Origin: an uncultured Geobacteraceae bacterium | GTDB taxonomy: Bacteria > Desulfobacterota > Desulfuromonadia > Geobacterales > Pseudopelobacteraceae | Direction: 5' to 3' | Assembly: GCA_903901875.1 (NCBI GenBank) | Contig: CAIUSO010000050.1 | Coordinates: 1-64,000, forward strand | DNA: 64,000 nt | In this document: one piece after another, positions 30,975 through 40,572 of the stretch | Position numbering within the stretch: position 1 is the first letter of the stretch | Layout of the letters: each line of letters starts with the position of its first letter | The notes under the pieces: model-generated | Databases searched by the model: none | What the model saw: the letters and a program-made list of their open reading frames with translations, nothing else | Told to the model about the DNA's origin: nothing | Made by a program: the position numbers and the translations under genes

Positions 30975-33900
30975 ATGTCAGAGGCGGTAACAATACTTGC
31001 GGTAGACGATGACAGTATGCATACCGAATTGATCGGTAACATCATGTCAGAAGTCGGTTGCAGGGTAATCAAATGTTTTAATGGTCTGGAAGCTGTGCAA
31101 ATTCTGGAACAGATTCCCGAGATCGATGCTATCCTTGTGGACCTGCAGATGCCGGTGATGAATGGTCACGAGCTGATTAGATTTGTCAAACAGAGTACGG
31201 AATTGCAGCATATCCCGCTGGTTGCCCTCACCGGAAATCCCCACGAGGTAACCCATACCTTGAGCCTGGGTGCCAGTGAGTTTCTGGCAAAACCGTTCAA
31301 TCGGGAAGAGATGCAGTTGCGGGTGATGAATCAGGTCAGGACCAAGAAACGGGCAGACCAGGCTCGTCAGGAGCTGCAAAAAAGCGAGGCACGCTGTGAA
31401 CAGCTGCTTCAGTCCACCGATCAGGGTATTTACAGTGTTGACTTGGAAGGTCACTGTACCTTTATTAATATGCCGGGCCTTCGGATGTTGGGGTATGGAC
31501 CGGATGAACTGGTCGGCAGCAACATTACGGCACTTCTGCAGAACGAAGCTCTGATAAAAAACAGCGGATTTTCCTCAACGCCCATTCCCGCCAGCATCGC
31601 CTCCTCCTTCAGTGATGACAATTTATTTCTCTGTCGCAAGGAGGGGACGCTGTTTCCGGCCTCTTACTCATCCCATCCCCTCATAGAGCATGGCAGGATG
31701 GTGGGGGCGGTCATCACGTTCTCCGACATTACGGAACGGAAGCGGCTTGAGGAGGAACGGCGCATACTCTCCCGTGCCGTCGAACAGTGTCCGGTCTCCA
31801 TCATGATCACCGATACCCGGGGGCTCATTGAATTTGTTAATCCCAAATTCACCAGTCTTACCGGCTATGAAAGCTCGGAGGTTATCGGGCAGACCCCCCG
31901 TTTTCTGCAATCGGGCAAGGTCCCCCGGGAAGTCTATGGGGAACTCTGGCGGATGATCTCCAGCGGCGAAACATGGGAAGGGGAACTGCTGAATAAATGT
32001 AAGGAGGGGAGGCTGTTCTGGGAGCATGTCACCATTTCTGCGCTCCGGGATGGCAAGGGGACCATCACCCATTATCTGGCGGTGAAGGAAGATATCACCG
32101 CCATGAAGCGGATGCTTGAAGAATTGACTGCGGCGAAGGAACAGGCTGAGGCTGCCAGTCTGGCCAAGAGTTCGTTTCTGGCGACCATGAGCCACGAGAT
32201 TCGTACCCCGATGAATGGTGTTCTGGGTATGAACAATATGCTGCTTGAAACCAAGCTGACCACTGAGCAGAAAGAATTTGCCGAAATCGCCTGTAAAAGT
32301 GGCGAGAATCTGCTGACCATCATCAATGAAATCCTTGATTTTTCAAAAATCGAGGCGGGCAAGCTGGATCTGGAAATCCTCGACTTCGATTTGCGGGTTA
32401 CCCTGGAGGATGCCGCTGAACTGCTGGCCCTGCGGGGTGAAGAGGTGGGTCTTGAGCTGATCTGCCGTATCGATCCTGCGGTGCCATCCTACCTGAGGGG
32501 AGATCCGGGGCGTATCCGCCAGATTATTACCAATCTGGTGGGCAATGCCATCAAATTTACCCGTAAGGGGGAAGTTGTCATCAGTGCCACCCTGAAAGCT
32601 GATCGGGAGGAGAATGTTACCATTCTCTTTGAAATTCAGGACACCGGCATCGGTATTCCCCTCTCCCGGCTCTCGGCGATTTTTGATCCCTTTACCCAGG
32701 CCGACGGCAGTACCACCCGCAAATTTGGCGGTACCGGTCTTGGCCTGGCCATCTGCAAACAGCTTGCAGAGCTGATGGGGGGTGAAATCGGCGTCAAGAG
32801 TGAAGAGGGGGTCGGTTCCACCTTCTGGTTCACCCTCACCCTTGAAAAGCAGGAGATCCAGAGTGCCGATGCCTATCGGGCCCTGCAGCTTATCGGTCAG
32901 GGAAGGCTTGCTGAAGAGCGGATTCTGGTTGTTGATGACAATGCCACCAACCGGATTCTGATGAAAAATCTGTTGCGACTCTGGGGGTGCCGCCATGAAG
33001 TTGCCGCCCATGGGGCGGAAGGTCTGGAGATGCTGCGAGAGGCGGCCGTTGCCGGTGACCCGTTCCGTATTGCGGTACTCGACCAGGAGATGCCGGATAT
33101 GGACGGTATGGAACTGGGACGCTGTATCAAGGCCGAACCGCTCCTGGCGTCAACCTTGCTGGTCATGCTCACCTCCATTGCCCAGCGGGGGGATGCTGCC
33201 ATACTGGAGCAGATCGGTTTTTCCGGATATCTGCATAAACCGGTGCGTCAGGCCCAACTCTACGATTGTCTTGAACTGGTGCTGGGGAGAGATATTGAAG
33301 CGAAGGGGAGTGGTGAGTCGGGACATCTCCACGGGATTATCACCCGGCACATTATTGCCGAGTCGGGCAATGCCGGGGGGCGTCTGCTGCTGGTGGAAGA
33401 TAACATCATCAACCAGAAGGTTGCCCAGCATATGCTGAAATCTCTCGGCTATCGGGTTGATGTGGCAGCCGACGGTCAGGAGGCGGTCCGGGCCCTTGAA
33501 ATGATCGACTATAACCTGGTTCTTATGGATTGCATGATGCCGGTAATGAACGGTTTTGAGGCAACTGCGGCCATCAGGAAGGGAGATGCGGGTGCCCGGA
33601 ACAGCATGGTTCCGATCATTGCCATGACGGCCAATGCAACCCTTGGTGACCGTGAAAAATGTCTTGAAGCCGGAATGAATGATTACCTGTCCAAACCGAT
33701 TAAAAAGGAACTTCTTGCCGATTTAATTGAAAAATGGCTGGAATACAGCTCCGTACAAATAACAAAAACGCTGGTGAATGGGGATGCTATGAGTGAGATC
33801 ATACTGTTTGATTATGATGAAATGCTTGAAAACATGGATAATGATACCGAATTTATCCAATCGATTCTTGAAGAGTCAACGGAAGCACTGGTTACCTATC

Positions 33901-34133
33901 TTGATACCTTGCAGGAGAATTTTGCAAACAACGACAGTGCCGCAATCCGGATTCTTGCCCATACCATGAAGGGGGTGGCGGCTAATATTTCTGCGCCGGC
34001 GTTGAAGGATACCTGTCTGAGAATTGAAGGGGCGGCAAAGGATGGGGACATAGAAACAGCCCGTGAAATTCTCCCCGAACTGGCTCAGATTATTACCAGA
34101 ACCATCGAAGCTATCAAGCATACGGCACTCTGA
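30975..34133 (+). CDS. REC-PAS-PAS-kinase-REC-REC-Hpt hybrid
   Basis: 1052 aa from the ATG at 30975 (ggaggga three bases before; a TTG at 30963 is unlikely). The order is receiver (about 5-120; VDDDSM, LVDLQMP, LAKPF), two PAS domains (about 140-255, 260-380), HisKA (His407), HATPase_c ([15 protein letters not shown]), receiver (about 645-765; VDDNATN, LDQEMP, LHKPV), receiver (about 800-915; VEDNIIN, LMDCMMP, LSKPI) and Hpt (about 945-1050; His996 in [12 protein letters not shown]). It carries every step of a phosphorelay in one chain and adds an input receiver. The Hpt starts at an internal Met (33789) that aligns with the start of the free Hpt at 3471, so this looks like a gene fusion. It is cytoplasmic. 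Confidence 0.93.
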   Translation: MSEAVTILAVDDDSMHTELIGNIMSEVGCRVIKCFNGLEAVQILEQIPEIDAILVDLQMPVMNGHELIRFVKQSTELQHIPLVALTGNPHEVTHTLSLGASEFLAKPFNREEMQLRVMNQVRTKKRADQARQELQKSEARCEQLLQSTDQGIYSVDLEGHCTFINMPGLRMLGYGPDELVGSNITALLQNEALIKNSGFSSTPIPASIASSFSDDNLFLCRKEGTLFPASYSSHPLIEHGRMVGAVITFSDITERKRLEEERRILSRAVEQCPVSIMITDTRGLIEFVNPKFTSLTGYESSEVIGQTPRFLQSGKVPREVYGELWRMISSGETWEGELLNKCKEGRLFWEHVTISALRDGKGTITHYLAVKEDITAMKRMLEELTAAKEQAEAASLAKSSFLATMSHEIRTPMNGVLGMNNMLLETKLTTEQKEFAEIACKSGENLLTIINEILDFSKIEAGKLDLEILDFDLRVTLEDAAELLALRGEEVGLELICRIDPAVPSYLRGDPGRIRQIITNLVGNAIKFTRKGEVVISATLKADREENVTILFEIQDTGIGIPLSRLSAIFDPFTQADGSTTRKFGGTGLGLAICKQLAELMGGEIGVKSEEGVGSTFWFTLTLEKQEIQSADAYRALQLIGQGRLAEERILVVDDNATNRILMKNLLRLWGCRHEVAAHGAEGLEMLREAAVAGDPFRIAVLDQEMPDMDGMELGRCIKAEPLLASTLLVMLTSIAQRGDAAILEQIGFSGYLHKPVRQAQLYDCLELVLGRDIEAKGSGESGHLHGIITRHIIAESGNAGGRLLLVEDNIINQKVAQHMLKSLGYRVDVAADGQEAVRALEMIDYNLVLMDCMMPVMNGFEATAAIRKGDAGARNSMVPIIAMTANATLGDREKCLEAGMNDYLSKPIKKELLADLIEKWLEYSSVQITKTLVNGDAMSEIILFDYDEMLENMDNDTEFIQSILEESTEALVTYLDTLQENFANNDSAAIRILAHTMKGVAANISAPALKDTCLRIEGAAKDGDIETAREILPELAQIITRTIEAIKHTAL

Positions 34134-34166
34134 TGAGCGGGAACATTTACTGACAAGGAGCATTTT

Positions 34167-35000
34167 ATGGGCGAGATAAAAGTATTACTGGTTGAAGATA
34201 ATATCATCAATCAACGGGTTGCCCAGCATATGCTGGCCAGTCTGGGGTATCTGGTTGATGTTGCCAATCATGGTGCCGAGGCCATCACCATTTTGGAAAA
34301 GAGCAGCTACGATCTGGTGCTGATGGATTGTCAGATGCTGGAAATGGATGGCTATACCGCCACCAAAATCATCCGGGACCCCGCCTCCCGCGTGCTCGAC
34401 CATAAGGTGCCGGTTATTGCCATTACCGCGTTTACGACCCTCTACAACCGGGAAGCCTGTTTTGCCGTCGGTATGAATGACTATATCGAAAAACCGGTGC
34501 GGAAGAATATACTCAAGGAAGTACTCGAAAAATATATCAATCCGGAGCCGGTAGAGGAAACAACCCCGGTTGCCCCACTGGGGCTCCGTGTTCTTCCCCA
34601 CCAGACCTTTACCATCCAGTTGGCCTCGGGACGATTTGTCGAAGTGGAAAATATTTCCATCAAGATGGTTTCTCCCGATACCTTTAACTGCCACGACTGG
34701 AATTCCCGCAAAGATTTTTTTCTCGAAAATGTGAGCAAGGTGGTGACTGCCAATCTGGGCGAAACCACGGGGCCCACCCTGGTCTGTGGCCTGGAATGCC
34801 TCGAGACCGGCGTATTACCCCAGTTTCTCATCTCCTGTAAGCTGGTGAGTGATCCGATGCAGAATACCAACTGTGAAAGTTTGTTGCTGGCCGCTTTCTT
34901 TGCCAATGGGGGGGTCTTCAACCAGTCACTTCACCAGATACTTGAGGATGTTTTTAAATGGATTGTCTGGGAAACGGTTGCTCAGGATTATGACTTTTGA
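34167..35000 (+). CDS. response regulator with unrecognised C-terminal domain
   Basis: 277 aa with an aaggag site. Residues 1-125 are a receiver of the hybrid-kinase type (VEDNIINQ, phospho-Asp in LMDCQML, IEKPV). The usual Pro after the Asp loop is Leu (QMLEMDG). After a short linker rich in Pro/Glu/Thr, residues about 145-277 form a compact alpha/beta-looking domain with Cys residues and segments such as VENISIKMVSPDTF and GLECLETGVLPQFLISCKL. I do not recognise it as a DNA-binding, cyclase, methyltransferase or PilZ domain. It sits 33 bp after a large phosphorelay kinase and 20 bp before cheA, so it is probably an output protein of that group. Confidence 0.85.
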   Translation: MGEIKVLLVEDNIINQRVAQHMLASLGYLVDVANHGAEAITILEKSSYDLVLMDCQMLEMDGYTATKIIRDPASRVLDHKVPVIAITAFTTLYNREACFAVGMNDYIEKPVRKNILKEVLEKYINPEPVEETTPVAPLGLRVLPHQTFTIQLASGRFVEVENISIKMVSPDTFNCHDWNSRKDFFLENVSKVVTANLGETTGPTLVCGLECLETGVLPQFLISCKLVSDPMQNTNCESLLLAAFFANGGVFNQSLHQILEDVFKWIVWETVAQDYDF

Positions 35001-35020
35001 TCGGTTGATGGAGGGTACTG

Positions 35021-36823
35021 ATGTCGTTAGAGAATGTTGATCAGGAAATGTTGGAAGCATTTATTTCCGAGATGACCGAGATTCTGGAGCTGCTGGACGA
35101 TGGTCTGATTGCTCTGGAAAAGAGTCCTGAAGACGGGGAACTGCTTAACCAGATTTTCCGGTCTGTCCATAACATCAAGGGTGCGTCCGGCATCATGGGG
35201 TTTGAAGCCTTGATACGGGTGACCCATGAAGCTGAAAATGTACTGAACCGGTTGCGTAAAGGGGATATTCATCTGACCCCCGAAATTATGGATGTGATCC
35301 TGGAGGCAACCAACCTGGTAAAGCTCCAGGTCGGCGATATCAAAAACGGAGAGCTGAAGGAACGGGAAATCGGTGAAACCATCGAACGTCTGGCCGCCAT
35401 TAATACCGCAACGGCTGCCTTGGTGGTTTCTGAAACGGAAACGATGGGAGAAGATGGGCCGGAAACGGTCGCAACCGTGGAACTCCCACCGGCTGAGTCC
35501 GTACCGGTGGCGGAACCGGCTGTTACACCGGCTCGCAGCGAAGAGTCGGTGCCGGTTACCCGCAATGTTCCGGCTACCGTCGCAAAACCACCCGCCCCGC
35601 CGCGTCCGCGTCAGCTTGAGGCCAAGGAACCCCTGACCGATAATACGACGGTCCGTGTTGATGTCAAGCGTCTGGACGACCTGATGGATCAGGTGGGCGA
35701 ACTGGTGCTGGAACGTAACCGGATGATGCAGCTCAATCAGGACCGTCAGCAGAACAGGGATGAACAGCTTAATTTCAATGAGGAATTCGGGAAATTGACC
35801 AAACGGATGAGTTTTGTGACATCTGAGTTGCAGATGCAAGTGCTCAAGATGCGTATGATTCCGGTGGGCAATGTGTTCAAGAAATTCCCCCGCATTGTCC
35901 GGAGTATGTCCCGTGATCTACAGAAAGAGGTTGATCTGCAGATCGTCGGTGAGGAAACCGAACTTGATCGCTCCGTGGTGGATGAAATTGGTGATCCCCT
36001 GATTCATCTTATCCGCAATGCGCTGGACCATGGTCTGGAATCGCCGGAAGAACGGCTGGCTGCGGGTAAAACGCGCTGTGGCACCCTGGTCCTTTCGGCC
36101 CTCCACGAAGGGAACCAGATTGTGATCAGTATCAAGGATGACGGTCGTGGTATCGACACCGACCGGGTCAGTCGCAAGGCGATCGAAAAAGGTCTCATAA
36201 GCGAGGAACAGCTGGCAGGAATGAGTCAGCGTGACATATTTGACCTGATCTTTCTGCCCGGCTTTTCCACCAAGGATGTGACCTCCGACCTTTCCGGCCG
36301 TGGGGTGGGCATGGATGTGGTCAAGACCAATATCAAAAAGCTCAATGGTCTGATTGATATCAGGAGTGATAAGGGGCGCGGTTCCGAGTTTATCCTGCGC
36401 CTCCCCCTGACACTGGCCATTATCCAGTCCCTGCTGGTTGAAGTGGAGGCCGAGGTGTACTGTATTCCGCTCTCATCGGTTCTGGAAACATTGCGGGTAG
36501 ATCAGAGGCAGTTCCATACTATCGGAGGGCAGGAAGTTTTCCGGCTGCGGGACCGGGTGATGCCGCTCGTCCGGCTCCAGAGGATTTTCCAGGTCCAGCA
36601 GGTGCGTGAGCACGATGATATCTGCTATGTGGTGGTGGTCGGTTCGGCGGATAAGCGGGTGGGGTTGGTGGTTACCCGTCTGGTGGGACAGCAGGAGGTG
36701 GCCATCAAGTCCCTGGGGAATTATCTCGTTAACATACCAAGTATTGCCGGCTCTACCATTCTGGGTGACGGACGGGTAGCCCTGATTGTTGATCCCATCG
36801 CCATGTGTGATTTTATCAAGTAA
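35021..36823 (+). CDS. cheA: CheA-type chemotaxis histidine kinase lacking P2
   Basis: 600 aa with ggaggg five bases upstream. P1 Hpt (1-105) has His50 in RSVHNIKGAS. A Pro/Ala/Val-rich linker (about 140-200) stands where the P2 CheY/CheB-docking domain would be. P3 dimerisation (about 208-285, VKRLDDLMDQVGELVLERN), P4 ATPase (about 290-460, with NALDHGLESPEER, DDGRGID and GRGVGMDVV) and a P5 CheW-like domain (about 465-600) follow. It should sit in a receptor array and phosphorylate a CheY-like receiver. The island has an MCP, a CheR-CheB and several free receivers but no separate CheW, so coupling may use the P5 domain directly or a CheW encoded elsewhere. It closely follows the receiver protein at 34167. 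Confidence 0.92.
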   Translation: MSLENVDQEMLEAFISEMTEILELLDDGLIALEKSPEDGELLNQIFRSVHNIKGASGIMGFEALIRVTHEAENVLNRLRKGDIHLTPEIMDVILEATNLVKLQVGDIKNGELKEREIGETIERLAAINTATAALVVSETETMGEDGPETVATVELPPAESVPVAEPAVTPARSEESVPVTRNVPATVAKPPAPPRPRQLEAKEPLTDNTTVRVDVKRLDDLMDQVGELVLERNRMMQLNQDRQQNRDEQLNFNEEFGKLTKRMSFVTSELQMQVLKMRMIPVGNVFKKFPRIVRSMSRDLQKEVDLQIVGEETELDRSVVDEIGDPLIHLIRNALDHGLESPEERLAAGKTRCGTLVLSALHEGNQIVISIKDDGRGIDTDRVSRKAIEKGLISEEQLAGMSQRDIFDLIFLPGFSTKDVTSDLSGRGVGMDVVKTNIKKLNGLIDIRSDKGRGSEFILRLPLTLAIIQSLLVEVEAEVYCIPLSSVLETLRVDQRQFHTIGGQEVFRLRDRVMPLVRLQRIFQVQQVREHDDICYVVVVGSADKRVGLVVTRLVGQQEVAIKSLGNYLVNIPSIAGSTILGDGRVALIVDPIAMCDFIK

Positions 36824-36845
36824 CACCGACGAATAATAACTGCCG

Positions 36846-38000
36846 ATGATCAAACTACTTATTGCCACGGCACTGCTGTCGCTCATGAACTGCTACACCG
36901 CCTTGAGGATCTTCAGCCGTTGGCCATTGCCCCGTATGCAGGGGAGTTGGGTATGGATCTTCTGCGGCTGTTGTGTGCTCTTTCAGTTGACCGGCATTAT
37001 AGCCCCCCGCGTGCTTTCTCCGGTTGTGGCTCCCCATGGCTATGGGGCCAGGTTGCTCTCCCTGCTCAATGGCCTCTCCTATCTGGCACTGGGTGTACTC
37101 TCCTGCCTGATGATGTATGTGCTCTTCTTCGATCTGCTGAGCCTTGGTTCCCGGCTCTGTGGCTTCTCTTCCATACCCTTTTGCAGTGATCGACGAATTC
37201 TGTTCACCCTTGGCGGCATGACGCTTGGCACCGTTGCGCTTGGTCTCAGGCAGGCCGCTGCGGGGCCGGTTATCCGAAATGTTGATATTCATCTGCCGAA
37301 TCTTCCGGCGGCTTTTGATGGTTTCAAAATCGTCCAGATTTCCGACCTCCATGTGGGGCCGCTCATCGGACGGAGGTATGTGGAGAATGTGGTACGGATG
37401 GCGAATGGTCTTCAGCCCGATATGATTGCCCTCACCGGTGACTTCGTCGATGGTACCGTTGCTGATCTGAAGGATGACGTTGCATCGCTGGGACAGCTGA
37501 CGGCCCCCCACGGAATCTTTTATGTGACCGGTAACCATGAGTATTACTGGGATGTGGCCGGGTGGCTGGCCGAGTTTGGCCGGATGGGCATCGAGGCACT
37601 CTCAAACCGTCACGTCATGGTCAGTCGAGGTGGAGCACACCTCATGGTGGCCGGAGTGACCGATCTCTCGACCCAGCGCAGGGGAGGAGATGACGTATCC
37701 GACCCGCAGAAAGCTGCCAAAGACTCTCCCCCCGGTGTGGTGAAAATACTTCTGGCCCATCAACCGGCCAGTTATCAGAAGGCGTCGGAGGCCGGCTTTG
37801 ACCTGCAGCTTTCCGGCCATACCCATTCAGGGCAATATTTCCCGTTCAATCTTCTGATTGGTCTGTTTCACCGCTATTACCGGGGATTGAACCGTCATGG
37901 GAACATGTATATCTACGTGAGTAGCGGAACCGGTTTCTGGGGCCCACCGCTGCGGACCGGGGTGCCGTCGGAAATCACGCTACTGACACTGCGGGCGTAA
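36846..38000 (+). CDS. membrane metallophosphoesterase (calcineurin-like)
   Basis: 384 aa. Three to four hydrophobic helices occupy residues 1-140, followed by a calcineurin-like phosphoesterase domain with all metal-binding motifs: DLHVG, GDFVDG, GNHEYY, LLAHQP and GHTHSGQ. Members of this membrane-anchored group include YkuE/LpxG-like enzymes acting on lipid pyrophosphates such as UDP-diacylglucosamine, but the substrate here cannot be assigned. It starts 22 bp after cheA with a weak ribosome site, so it may be carried by read-through. It is the last gene of the + block and has no obvious role in signalling. A palindromic repeat begins right after its stop. Confidence 0.88.
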   Translation: MIKLLIATALLSLMNCYTALRIFSRWPLPRMQGSWVWIFCGCCVLFQLTGIIAPRVLSPVVAPHGYGARLLSLLNGLSYLALGVLSCLMMYVLFFDLLSLGSRLCGFSSIPFCSDRRILFTLGGMTLGTVALGLRQAAAGPVIRNVDIHLPNLPAAFDGFKIVQISDLHVGPLIGRRYVENVVRMANGLQPDMIALTGDFVDGTVADLKDDVASLGQLTAPHGIFYVTGNHEYYWDVAGWLAEFGRMGIEALSNRHVMVSRGGAHLMVAGVTDLSTQRRGGDDVSDPQKAAKDSPPGVVKILLAHQPASYQKASEAGFDLQLSGHTHSGQYFPFNLLIGLFHRYYRGLNRHGNMYIYVSSGTGFWGPPLRTGVPSEITLLTLRA

Positions 38001-38163
38001 TTTATTACCCCTCTCCCACAAGGGGAGAGGGGACTTTTGAGTGTGGCTTTTGCTCTCTTTTCCTTCGTGGAAAAGGGGGCTTTGAGTATGCCTTTCACTC
38101 CCTCTCCCCTTGTGGGAGAGGGCTGGGGAGAGGGGGCGGGGGCGGGGTGCCGCAGTGCCTCAA
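38001..38163. repeat. direct repeat copy A with inverted arms
   Basis: About 163 bp, nearly identical to copy B at 38484-38647. Each copy begins with a CCCTCTCCCACAAGGGGAG arm and ends with its reverse complement near 38100-38122, so each copy can fold into a long hairpin. Copy A also encodes the last 20 or so residues of the DUF559 protein on the - strand. Similar G/C-rich dyads are common dispersed elements in proteobacterial genomes. Confidence 0.9.
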
Positions 38164-38481
38164 AATCGTCTCAATCACCCCATCAATATTCGTCAGAATT
38201 TCATTATTCCAGAATCTCAGTACCTGAAATCCTTGCGAATTAAGCCATTGTGTGCGTTCTTCATCCTTTTCCTTCTCAAGAGCATGCTGGCTGCCGTCAG
38301 CTTCGATGATGATACTTTTTTCGAAGCAGACAAAATCAGCAATGAATCTGCCAATCTGTTCCTGACGCCGAAATTTTATCCCACTAAATTGCTTGGCTCT
38401 CAGGTGTTTCCACAATAATCGTTCCGCATCAGTTGAGGTCTTTCTCAATCCCCTGGCAACTTCTGTTAAATTGATAGGCAC
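38095..38481 (-). CDS. DUF559 / Vsr-like endonuclease-domain protein
   Basis: 128 aa from a GTG at 38481. The N-terminus ARGLRKTSTDAERLLWKHLRA and the core FRRQEQIGRFIADFVC, ADGSQH and RFWNNEIL are the DUF559 signature, a small fold related to very-short-patch and restriction-type nucleases. Candidate active-site acids are the Asp of FIADFV and the Glu/Asp of EADGSQH. The C-terminal tail TPPPPPLPSPLPQGERE is the translated flanking repeat, so gene and repeat move or evolve together. Copies A and B flank the gene almost exactly. Its composition is more AT-rich than the upstream block. No biochemical role is established for this family that I can name with confidence. Confidence 0.85.
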   Translation of the reverse strand: MPINLTEVARGLRKTSTDAERLLWKHLRAKQFSGIKFRRQEQIGRFIADFVCFEKSIIIEADGSQHALEKEKDEERTQWLNSQGFQVLRFWNNEILTNIDGVIETILRHCGTPPPPPLPSPLPQGERE

Positions 38482-38483
38482 CG

Positions 38484-38647
38484 TTTATTACCCCTCTCCC
38501 TAACCCTCTCCCACAAGGGGAGAGGGGACTTTTGAGTGTGGCTTTTGCTCTCTTTTCCTTCGTGGAAAAGGGGGGCTTTGAGTATGCCTTTCACTCCCTC
38601 TCCCCTTGTGGGAGAGGGCCGGGGAGAGGGGTACCGCAGTGCCTCAA
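38484..38647. repeat. direct repeat copy B with inverted arms
   Basis: Second copy of the 163-bp element, in the same orientation as copy A. It starts three bases beyond the DUF559 start codon. It has an extra ctaaccctctccc segment near its left end and a shorter G-rich stretch near its right end. The middle part, including gacttttgagtgtggctttt, is the same in both copies. Confidence 0.9.
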
Positions 38648-38665
38648 TATTCATCATGCGTGGAC

Positions 38666-40570
38666 TCATTCCTGACCGTTAAGTACGGTGCGGACTTCTC
38701 TCAGCAGCTCTATTGGCGTTACGGGCTTTGAGAGCATGTGAGTCCCTTTTTCCAGTGAAACTTTTTGCTGAATGGTGTCAGTGGCATGTCCACTGAAAAA
38801 AATGGTTTTTATTCCCGGTTTAATCAGTCTGATGTGCTCTAATGCCTCAGCTCCATTCATATTTGGCATAATCAGATCCATCAGAACCAAATTAACAAGA
38901 GAAGATGATTCTGCAAACTTTCTGATTGCCTGCACGCCATCTTCTGCTTCAATAACCGTGTAACCAAACTCCACCAGCACAGTCTTGGTAATCTGTCTTA
39001 CTGAAGTATCATCCTCTACGAGAAGAATGGTCTCAGATCCACCAGCCATTGGCAGCTCTCCGTTATCTCCATTTCTCCTGTCACGACCATTTTTAGTGAG
39101 CGGGAGATAAATGGTAAATGTTGTTCCTTTGTCCTTTTCGCTGGCAACTTTTATGTAACCGTCATGTTTTTCAATTATGCCATAGACAATGGAAAGGCCA
39201 AGCCCTGTTCCTTTCTGGACATCTTTCGTCGTAAAGAATGGATCAAAAATTCGAAGCTGGGTCGCTGCATCCATCCCGGAGCCTGAATCCCTCGCTTCAA
39301 TGAGGGCATATTCCCCCGCATCACCCAACTTGTGGCTTGCGGTAAACTCCTGACTTAACGTTACCACATTGGTGGATATGCTGAACTCCCCGCCATGGGG
39401 CATTGCATCACGCGCATTGGTTGCGAGATTCATGAGAACCTGCTCCAGTTGATACTCATCGGCGACTATCTGAACAGAACTTTTATACAGTTCGGTGTTG
39501 AATTTAATGTCCTCTCCAATGACTTTCTGAAGGAAATCTTTGGTCTTGGTAACTATGCTATTAAGGTTAACGACCGTTTTATTGACAACCTGCTTTCTAC
39601 TGAACATCAGCAGTTCTTTTGTCAGATAGGCTGCGCGGTCGGATGCTTCCAGAATACGCTGAATGTTTTGTCGATACGGATTATCCTCATTCATTTTCAT
39701 GAGGGTAAGATTCCCATAACCAATAATAGCAGTCAATATATTGTTGAAATCATGGGCGATGCCGCCGGCCAGTGTACCGACTGACTCCATTTTCTGACTT
39801 TGGAGAAGTTGTGATTCAAGTTGTTTATGCTGAGTAATGTCACGGAATGTGTGGACAATCTTGGTCAGTGTGCCGCCCTCTTCAAGCACCGGCGAAGCGG
39901 ACTCGGCAAGATGAATACCAAGGGCAGGTTCAAAGCACTCTGAAAAGGCCTGTTGATTTGTAATTAAACTTTTTTCATGAATGCAGTTTTTAATTGGGGC
40001 ATTTAGCCCATGAACAATTTGGTAGCATTTTTTTCCGATAACGTGCTCTGCCGGTTTTTTTACTAATTGAAAAAACGACTTATTGGCATTCAGAATGGTG
40101 TGATCAATGCTCTGAATGGCAATCCCATCCGACATTGCGTCAAAAGATGCCGACCATTCACGTGCAGCAGCCTGAATTGCCTCAGCCGCCTGTTTTCGCT
40201 CAATTGCATAACTAATTGAGCGAAAGAGCATATTCTTGTCTATCTGCCCCTTGATAAGATAATCCTGGGCACCAGACTTGACCGCTTGTGTACCTATTGA
40301 CTCATCTGCAAGTCCGGTGAGAACGATAATCGGAGCTTTGTTGCCGATTTCATTCATGGTAACAAGCGTGCTGATCCCCTGACTGTCCGGAAGACCAAGA
40401 TCGAGAAGAATCACATCAATATTTGTTTTATTGAGTACCTCAACTCCTGCTTTCAGACGATCCACACTGGTCAGCTCAAACTGGATGCCCGTATCCCGCA
40501 ACATTTCTTCTAAAAGAAAGGCATCCCCAGGATTATCTTCTACCAAAAGTACACTCAGAATATCACCCAT
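38666..40570 (-). CDS. REC-PAS-kinase-REC hybrid
   Basis: 634 aa; gagg six bases before the ATG. Receiver 1 (about 5-122) is of the VEDNPGDA type with LLDLGLP and IKGQ instead of a KP switch. A PAS domain (about 135-250) follows. The dimerisation motif GGIAHDFNNILTAIIGYG has His273, then HATPase_c with NARDAMPHGG, DSGSGM and GTGLGLSI, and a C-terminal receiver (about 515-630; VEDDTS, LMDLIMP, LSKPV). It follows the Rcp1-type receiver at 40573 with a 2-bp gap and is the last gene of the - block, ending 19 bp from repeat copy B. It has the same general class as the kinase at 13651. Confidence 0.92.
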   Translation of the reverse strand: MGDILSVLLVEDNPGDAFLLEEMLRDTGIQFELTSVDRLKAGVEVLNKTNIDVILLDLGLPDSQGISTLVTMNEIGNKAPIIVLTGLADESIGTQAVKSGAQDYLIKGQIDKNMLFRSISYAIERKQAAEAIQAAAREWSASFDAMSDGIAIQSIDHTILNANKSFFQLVKKPAEHVIGKKCYQIVHGLNAPIKNCIHEKSLITNQQAFSECFEPALGIHLAESASPVLEEGGTLTKIVHTFRDITQHKQLESQLLQSQKMESVGTLAGGIAHDFNNILTAIIGYGNLTLMKMNEDNPYRQNIQRILEASDRAAYLTKELLMFSRKQVVNKTVVNLNSIVTKTKDFLQKVIGEDIKFNTELYKSSVQIVADEYQLEQVLMNLATNARDAMPHGGEFSISTNVVTLSQEFTASHKLGDAGEYALIEARDSGSGMDAATQLRIFDPFFTTKDVQKGTGLGLSIVYGIIEKHDGYIKVASEKDKGTTFTIYLPLTKNGRDRRNGDNGELPMAGGSETILLVEDDTSVRQITKTVLVEFGYTVIEAEDGVQAIRKFAESSSLVNLVLMDLIMPNMNGAEALEHIRLIKPGIKTIFFSGHATDTIQQKVSLEKGTHMLSKPVTPIELLREVRTVLNGQE

Positions 40571-40572
40571 AA

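Noticed and set aside
36846-38000. Metallophosphoesterase as a signalling phosphatase for the island
   Set aside because: Nothing but position links it to the kinases; its motifs fit lipid- or nucleotide-type membrane phosphoesterases.
38001-38647. CRISPR array
   Set aside because: Only two long copies are present, separated by a gene, without regular spacers or cas genes.
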